The translations under genes were made by a program, and so were the position numbers. The notes under the pieces are model-generated. The model was not told the DNA's origin, ran no database searches, and was given only the letters and a program-made list of their open reading frames with translations. 9,382 nucleotides of DNA from Verrucomicrobiota bacterium (GTDB taxonomy: Bacteria; Verrucomicrobiota; Verrucomicrobiia; Chthoniobacterales; Terrimicrobiaceae), in contig JAPLTI010000025.1 in assembly GCA_026398285.1 (NCBI GenBank), positions 585 through 9,966 on the forward strand, written 5' to 3'. The stretch's first letter is position 1. Every line of letters starts with the position of its first letter. Below are positions 6,371-9,382 of this stretch, one piece after another.

Positions 6371-7162
6371 TTGAAAAAAAAACTTCTGAACCACATTTTC
6401 CTGGCTGGATTTTTATCGCTCACGCTGTCCTCTTCAGCTGAACCTGCCAAGAGCAGTCTCCAACTCTGCGAGGAAAAGACCAAGGCGTTTCTCAAGACGG
6501 ATTATGTCAGCGATCCGAAAATTCCGAACACCTTCTTCACTCCCGAATTTGCCGCGCTCTGGCTCAAGGCCTGCAATCCTCCTGAGGGCGAAACAATTTA
6601 CTGGGGAGCTGACCCGATTCTCGAAACCCAAGACACCGACCCTAAACTCCTCAGCTTAGGCCCCGCGGAAACGGACGGCGAAAACATCGCCGTTCCTGTT
6701 GTTTACAAACACCAAGGAGCCCCCTCTTACTCCAAGGTTTTTGTTTTCACTCAACACAAAGGGCGTTGGGTCATTTCCGATATCATCACCGCCGGCACCA
6801 TCAACCCATCCACCGGCAAAGCCAACGGCCGCGAAAGCGAGTTTCAGAAACTAAGCAAAGAATTTGGTGCCCCTTCGCAAGAATTAGGACAAAACTCGCT
6901 CGATAAAAACTCGCAAATTCTTATCGGAAAATGGGAAATCCGAACATATGGATACCATTTCAAAGCCGATGGCACTATGGAACTCTTTAACCCAGATGAT
7001 GGTAGTAAACTGAGCAGTGGCACTTGGAGTCTTAAGGGTAATCAACTTCACATTAAAACAAGTGAGCAAGAGCAGAATATCAAAATCAAAATTTTATCCC
7101 AAGATGCTTGGGAATGGATCGTAACTCCCGATCGCACTTGGGAGGCTACCCGCTTAAAATAA
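6371..7162 (+). CDS. Secreted two-domain protein: DUF3828-like + lipocalin-like
   Basis: The 263-residue protein appears to start at a TTG at 6371. The frame has no ATG between the preceding stop (6353-6355) and this codon, and the TTG is followed by KKKLLNHIF and a hydrophobic core, giving a good signal peptide cleaved after SSA23. Residues about 30-142 (AFLKTDYVS, FFTPEFAALW, then YSKVFVFTQHKGRWVISDI) resemble DUF3828/NTF2-like secreted domains. Residues about 183-262 have the lipocalin-like pattern LIGKWEI, FKADGTMEL, GTWSLKGNQLHIKT, WEATRLK, common in small ligand or sensor domains. The first part is richer in G+C than the second (change near 6850), suggesting a fusion. It may bind a small molecule or peptide in the periplasm. 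The family assignments are from pattern memory and moderate. Confidence 0.68.
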   Translation: MKKKLLNHIFLAGFLSLTLSSSAEPAKSSLQLCEEKTKAFLKTDYVSDPKIPNTFFTPEFAALWLKACNPPEGETIYWGADPILETQDTDPKLLSLGPAETDGENIAVPVVYKHQGAPSYSKVFVFTQHKGRWVISDIITAGTINPSTGKANGRESEFQKLSKEFGAPSQELGQNSLDKNSQILIGKWEIRTYGYHFKADGTMELFNPDDGSKLSSGTWSLKGNQLHIKTSEQEQNIKIKILSQDAWEWIVTPDRTWEATRLK

Positions 7163-7211
7163 CTCGCGCTTTCACATCATAAAAATCACAAAAAAATTAA
7201 ATAATTAACCC

Positions 7212-8435
7212 ATGAAAAAACTCATTCTCAACCTCTGTGTTCTCGGTGTCCTCTGTGGTCAAATCCAAGCCGCCTCCGTCGAAGCCGAAGGTCGTGCGCC
7301 GGGCGATATGAAAACCGCTCGCGAGCAGGCGCTGGCCGATGCCTTGCGCGAAGCGGTGCGCGTTGGAACCGGCGTCGATGTCTTAAGCACCACCGGCGTG
7401 TCGGATTTCACTCTGGACTACGACCGCATCCTCAGCTCCGCCTTCGGGCATGTGAAGAGCTACAAGGTCATCAGCTCCGGGCTCGGAAAGGATCAGATTT
7501 ACACGGTCAAGGTGAAAGCCGATGTGGAGAAAGGTGCCCCGGGTGCCAAGAACACGCTCGCCCTGCGCCAGATCGTGCTTCTCAAGGGGGCGCCGCGTGT
7601 TTCGATCAATGTGCAGGAGCAGATCGATGGCGCTCCCGCGCCGACCAAATACGCCCAGGGCATCATGGAGCAGACGGCGAGAGAGTTGCAATTCAACCTC
7701 GTGGATGTCGGCACCGCCAGCGGGCAGGAGAGCAAGATGGCCGAGCGCGATGCCATCCTCGGCAACGATAAAAACGCCAAGCTCCGTAGTGCAGGCATCT
7801 CGCAGAAGAGCGATTTCTTGATCGAAGGCAACATCGTGGCCCGCTATGTCGGCAAGCAAAGCTTCTACGGCAGCCTGCCCCAGCATGTGTTCTCCGTCGG
7901 TGGAGAACTCCGCGCCATCCGCCCCGAGACCGGCGAGGTCGTAGCCGTTGCCGCATTGCCCGGCACCGAAAATGTGGAAAGCGACCTCGACTCCAAGGAA
8001 ATGGCCGCGCGGGATGTCATTCAGAAAGTCCTCAGCACCGCCGGAAAAAACCAAGGCACACCGCCACTCTTCAACAAAATCCTCGCCCGCTGGGTCACCG
8101 AAACCGACCTCGGCGCGATGAAGCGTCTGGAGTTCACAGGCATCAGCTCCGAAGACTTCCAAAAAATCCAAACCAACTTCACCGACACGGAAAAAATCAG
8201 CGCCGTCTGGCCCCGCGAATTCGACTCCCAAGGCATCAGCGTCCTGGATGTCGAAACCCGCCTCGACAATATCGGCCTCGGCCAAGAAGTCACCAAAGCC
8301 ACCAGCGGCCGAGCAAAACTCGACCGCAGCACCGAAAACCTCATAGCCTTCAACGCCAGCGGCGCAGGCGCTACAGCGCCCGCCGCCCAAGGCGACGCGA
8401 AAGCCAGCGACAAGCCGTGGTGGAAAGTGTGGTAG
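7212..8435 (+). CDS. FlgT-like secreted protein
   Basis: This 407-residue protein has a signal peptide cleaved near IQA20. Residues 22-105 carry the FlgT N-terminal/LPP20-type pattern: VEAEGRAPGD, AREQALADALREAVRVGTGVDV, then DRILSSAFGHVKSYKVIS and YTVKVKADV. Residues about 117-250 look like the middle domain with a CsgG-like alpha/beta arrangement (ARELQFNLVDVG, DFLIEGNIVARYVG, LRAIRPETGEVVAVA). Residues 258-300 are helical, and about 303-362 form a last small domain with WPREFDSQGISVLDV. The tail is Ala/Gly-rich and ends in PWWKVW. In Vibrio, FlgT forms the H-ring around the flagellar motor and works with FlgO and FlgP, but no flagellar gene is seen here. With the FlgO-domain gene at the other end of the cluster, a non-flagellar envelope ring or complex is a reasonable inference. 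A 49-nt A/T-rich gap precedes it. Confidence 0.75.
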   Translation: MKKLILNLCVLGVLCGQIQAASVEAEGRAPGDMKTAREQALADALREAVRVGTGVDVLSTTGVSDFTLDYDRILSSAFGHVKSYKVISSGLGKDQIYTVKVKADVEKGAPGAKNTLALRQIVLLKGAPRVSINVQEQIDGAPAPTKYAQGIMEQTARELQFNLVDVGTASGQESKMAERDAILGNDKNAKLRSAGISQKSDFLIEGNIVARYVGKQSFYGSLPQHVFSVGGELRAIRPETGEVVAVAALPGTENVESDLDSKEMAARDVIQKVLSTAGKNQGTPPLFNKILARWVTETDLGAMKRLEFTGISSEDFQKIQTNFTDTEKISAVWPREFDSQGISVLDVETRLDNIGLGQEVTKATSGRAKLDRSTENLIAFNASGAGATAPAAQGDAKASDKPWWKVW

Positions 8436-8449
8436 GAGCAATTTCTAAC

Positions 8450-8472
8450 TTCTGCGACGGCTTGTCGCAGAA
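8450..8472 (+). repeat. Perfect 9-bp stem hairpin after the FlgT-like gene
   Basis: The arms TTCTGCGAC (8450-8458) and GTCGCAGAA (8464-8472) pair perfectly around the loop GGCTT, beginning 14 nt after the stop codon. The place is right for a transcription terminator or mRNA 3'-end stabiliser. However, the following bases (ATGGCCTG) have no T run, so a standard intrinsic terminator is not supported. Confidence 0.6.
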
Positions 8473-8502
8473 ATGGCCTGCGCACAATTTCGCGGGCAAA
8501 TA

Positions 8503-8516
8503 TGGCGAATTCGCCA
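8503..8516. repeat. 14-bp perfect palindrome
   Basis: The sequence TGGCGAATTCGCCA reads the same on both strands, with no spacer. It is a possible binding site for a dimeric protein, or another decayed repeat arm. Nothing downstream points to a specific regulator. Confidence 0.45.
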
Positions 8517-8543
8517 CAATTCAAAGCCAAGCCCTCTTGCAAT

Positions 8544-8570
8544 CAATCCGTGACAAACCGTCACGGGTTG
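8544..8570 (+). repeat. 11-bp stem hairpin
   Basis: CAATCCGTGAC (8544-8554) pairs with GTCACGGGTTG (8560-8570) around a 5-nt loop, with one G-U pair on the + strand transcript. The inner seven pairs are perfect. It is followed by AAAAGG, not by a T run, so it is not an intrinsic terminator on either strand. Loop length (5 nt) matches the hairpin at 8450-8472. Confidence 0.55.
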
Positions 8571-8615
8571 AAAAGGACTCCCGCCGTCACAAAAACCACT
8601 CCTGAACAATCGGCC

Positions 8616-8641
8616 AAGACCCGCCGCAAAGCGGTTGTCTT
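8616..8641 (+). repeat. Interrupted hairpin
   Basis: AAGAC (8616-8620) pairs with GTCTT (8637-8641), and CCGC (8624-8627) pairs with GCGG (8631-8634) around AAA, separated by a small internal mismatch. It lies immediately upstream of the degenerate signal-peptide copy. Confidence 0.4.
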
Positions 8642-8649
8642 CTTCGAAA

Positions 8650-8690
8650 CTGAATCTCAAGCTCCGTGTTTTCGGTGTCCTCGGTGGTCA
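8650..8690 (+). pseudogene. Degenerate copy of the FlgT-like signal-peptide coding segment
   Basis: Forty-one bases align without gaps to 7221-7261, the DNA encoding residues 4-17 of the FlgT-like protein; 35 of 41 match by my count. The shared core includes CGGTGTCCTC followed by GTGGTCA. There is no start codon in the matching frame and nothing downstream resembles the mature protein. It looks like a relic of a duplicated gene 5' end, or residue of a recombination event that deleted a paralogue. Confidence 0.5.
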
Positions 8691-8861
8691 TTTAATAAAA
8701 ACCCACAGGTCTTTTGCGTTCATAAAACTAGGGGTCAGGCAACACTTTCTTTCATTTTGTTAAAAAACATTGATGGAAAGTTTATTGCGGATGTAAGTTA
8801 GGTTCTTCAACTAGGAAGTGCACGATTTTTCACGAATGGGGAGCGTCTCGAGGGAGAATTT

Positions 8862-8886
8862 TTCGTGGTTTTTCTTCGTGGTTTTT
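8862..8886 (+). repeat. Two-copy 12-bp direct repeat
   Basis: TTCGTGGTTTTT occurs exactly at 8862-8873 and 8875-8886, separated by one C. Related CACGA/TTTTT words occur just upstream (8821-8835). It abuts copy B of the dispersed repeat and may be part of the same composite element. Confidence 0.5.
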
Positions 8887-8892
8887 GGTCAG

Positions 8893-8984
8893 TTTGACTC
8901 AATCGCTCCCGCTCTTTCGCCCTTCGGGCCAAGCGTAGGTTGCTCCACCTCATGCCCGCCCAGACATTCGGTTGTGGTTCAAAT
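8893..8984 (+). repeat. Dispersed ~92-bp repeat, copy B (non-coding)
   Basis: This is the second copy of the repeat found inside the FlgO/DUF4384 gene at 1488-1579. Copy B has internal symmetry not fully kept in copy A: GCCC-TTC-GGGC at about 8920-8930 and AGGT-TGCTCC-ACCT at 8937-8950. That suggests the ancestral unit was a hairpin-forming element. It lies in a non-coding region next to other repeats. Confidence 0.62.
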
Positions 8985-8992
8985 GCCCAGCG

Positions 8993-9035
8993 CTTGGGAG
9001 GCGCGGCGGGCCGAGGAGGACCTCAGCGTTCCAAG
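8993..9035 (+). repeat. Imperfect GC-rich hairpin
   Basis: The outer arms (8993-8999 and 9029-9035) pair over seven positions with one G-U. The inner GAGG/CCTC (9013-9016 and 9021-9024) pair around AGGA, extended by GC/GC across one mismatch. The intervening left side is G/C-rich and unpaired. It directly follows copy B and may be the other half of one composite repeat. Confidence 0.35.
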
Positions 9036-9179
9036 GTAGGGGAAATCCCGGCAGTCACCAGACAGCCGCTACAGCCATGGGATGTTCGAAATTTCTGAGC
9101 TCGAACGGCAGGGATGCTGTCAGATATTTTAAAATTCTGCTTGCACCAGAAAAAATACATTGTATTGCTTTAAGTTCGA

Positions 9180-9382
9180 ATGAGTGAACTATTCTTTGAG
9201 TGGGACTCTAAAAAGGCGGCTTCGAATGTCGTCAAACATGGAGTCACATTCGAAGAGGCAAAATCCGTTTTTTACGATATGGAGGCTATGATTATCCCTG
9301 ATCCGGACCATTCTGCTGTTGAAGAGCGATTTGTCATGATGGGGCAGAGTTCGATGACTGCCGTTCTGGTGGTCGTGCATTG
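9180..9382 (+). CDS. brnT: BrnT-family toxin (type II toxin-antitoxin), partial
   Basis: An ATG at 9180 opens a frame that stays open to the window edge (67 codons). The product reads FFEWDSKKAASNVVKHGVTF, then EEAKSVFYD, IIPDPDHSAVEERFVMMG and VLVVVHC. This matches the BrnT toxin pattern: W-D-x-x-K-A-x-x-N near the N-terminus, KHGV(S/T)FEEA, a DPDHS-x-x-ERF segment and the VVVH strand. BrnT is a ribonuclease that inhibits translation and is neutralised by the antitoxin BrnA, whose gene normally lies directly downstream and represses the operon; here that position is off the window. Families run about 90-100 residues, so roughly a quarter to a third is missing. The first ATG fits the family N-terminus. 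There is no sign of a frameshift in the visible part. Confidence 0.88.
   Translation, partial: MSELFFEWDSKKAASNVVKHGVTFEEAKSVFYDMEAMIIPDPDHSAVEERFVMMGQSSMTAVLVVVH

Larger units (their letters stand above)
8436..9179. other. 744-nt non-coding, repeat-rich intergenic region
   Basis: Short open frames here (about 62-99 codons) show no family resemblance, no plausible starts and low-quality composition, so I regard the region as non-coding. It holds four hairpin or palindrome structures between 8450 and 8641, a degenerate copy of the signal-peptide coding segment of the FlgT-like gene (8650-8690), a 12-bp direct repeat (8862-8886), copy B of the dispersed repeat (8893-8984) and an imperfect GC-rich hairpin (8993-9035). 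No hairpin is followed by a run of T, so no intrinsic terminator can be assigned. The last 60 nt before 9180 are AT-rich and probably hold the promoter of the BrnT gene, but no convincing -35/-10 pair is evident. Confidence 0.6.

Noticed and set aside
1428..8435. Flagellar operon
   Set aside because: FlgO- and FlgT-like domains are present, but no rod, hook, ring or motor gene is seen and the other genes are not flagellar.
7383..8441. Long open frame on the minus strand (352 codons)
   Set aside because: It is the antisense shadow of the G+C-rich FlgT-like gene. The product is a low-complexity Gly/Ala/Asp/Val sequence without domains.
8502..8801. 99-codon open frame downstream of the FlgT-like gene
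   Set aside because: It runs through two hairpins and the degenerate signal-peptide copy, has no signal or domain, and the relic reads in a different frame.
8818..9039. 73-codon open frame
   Set aside because: It is made of the direct repeat, copy B and the GC-rich hairpin. It has no protein-like features.
1..9382. CRISPR array, tRNA, rRNA or intact transposase
   Set aside because: No regularly spaced direct repeats, no cloverleaf or conserved rRNA sequence, and no transposase-like frame were found on either strand.

Overview
The window looks like a chromosomal segment of a Gram-negative bacterium. Most complete genes encode exported proteins with Sec signal peptides or lipoboxes, including four or five envelope proteins. 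The starts lack clear Shine-Dalgarno sequences and instead follow A- or A/C-rich leaders. The gene families (bacterial caspase with DUF4384, FlgO/FlgT-like proteins, glycine-zipper lipoprotein, NfeD/SPFH) and the hairpin-rich dispersed repeats would fit the PVC group, for example Verrucomicrobiota. That placement is an inference and not proven.

Layout, all on the + strand. Positions 1-90 are the tail of an unidentified gene. Positions 111-1412 hold a tight, AT-rich pair: a short NfeD-like membrane protein and an SPFH/stomatin-like protein. From 1428 to 8435 there are eight genes. They are a FlgO-domain + DUF4384 protein, a signal-peptide-bearing caspase-like protease (His237/Cys285), a small lipoprotein of unknown family, a glycine-zipper lipoprotein, a small coiled-coil lipoprotein, a small secreted protein, a secreted two-domain protein (DUF3828-like plus lipocalin-like) and a FlgT-like secreted protein. 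Gaps within this block are mostly 3-49 nt. The one larger gap, 103 nt, lies before the caspase gene and holds a candidate promoter. Positions 8436-9179 contain no credible gene but several hairpins, a degraded copy of a signal-peptide coding segment and one copy of a dispersed repeat. At 9180 a BrnT-type toxin gene begins and runs off the window.

How the genes may work together (inference): the FlgO- and FlgT-like proteins resemble outer-membrane/periplasmic ring accessory factors of flagella, but no flagellar gene is visible here. With the glycine-zipper and coiled-coil lipoproteins they could form an envelope complex. DUF4384 and caspase domains are recurrent partners, so the exported caspase could be its proteolytic effector or maturation factor. 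The NfeD/SPFH pair may scaffold the membrane nearby.

A second theme is palindromic or repeat DNA sitting in-frame inside genes for exported proteins. A roughly 92-bp repeat forms much of the signal peptide of the FlgO/DUF4384 protein and recurs at 8893-8984. A perfect 11-bp-arm palindrome encodes the residues just before the lipobox cysteine of the coiled-coil lipoprotein. A 10-bp-arm inverted repeat lies in the Ser-rich linker of the caspase. This recalls in-frame palindromic elements such as those of Rickettsia, although no relationship to those is shown.
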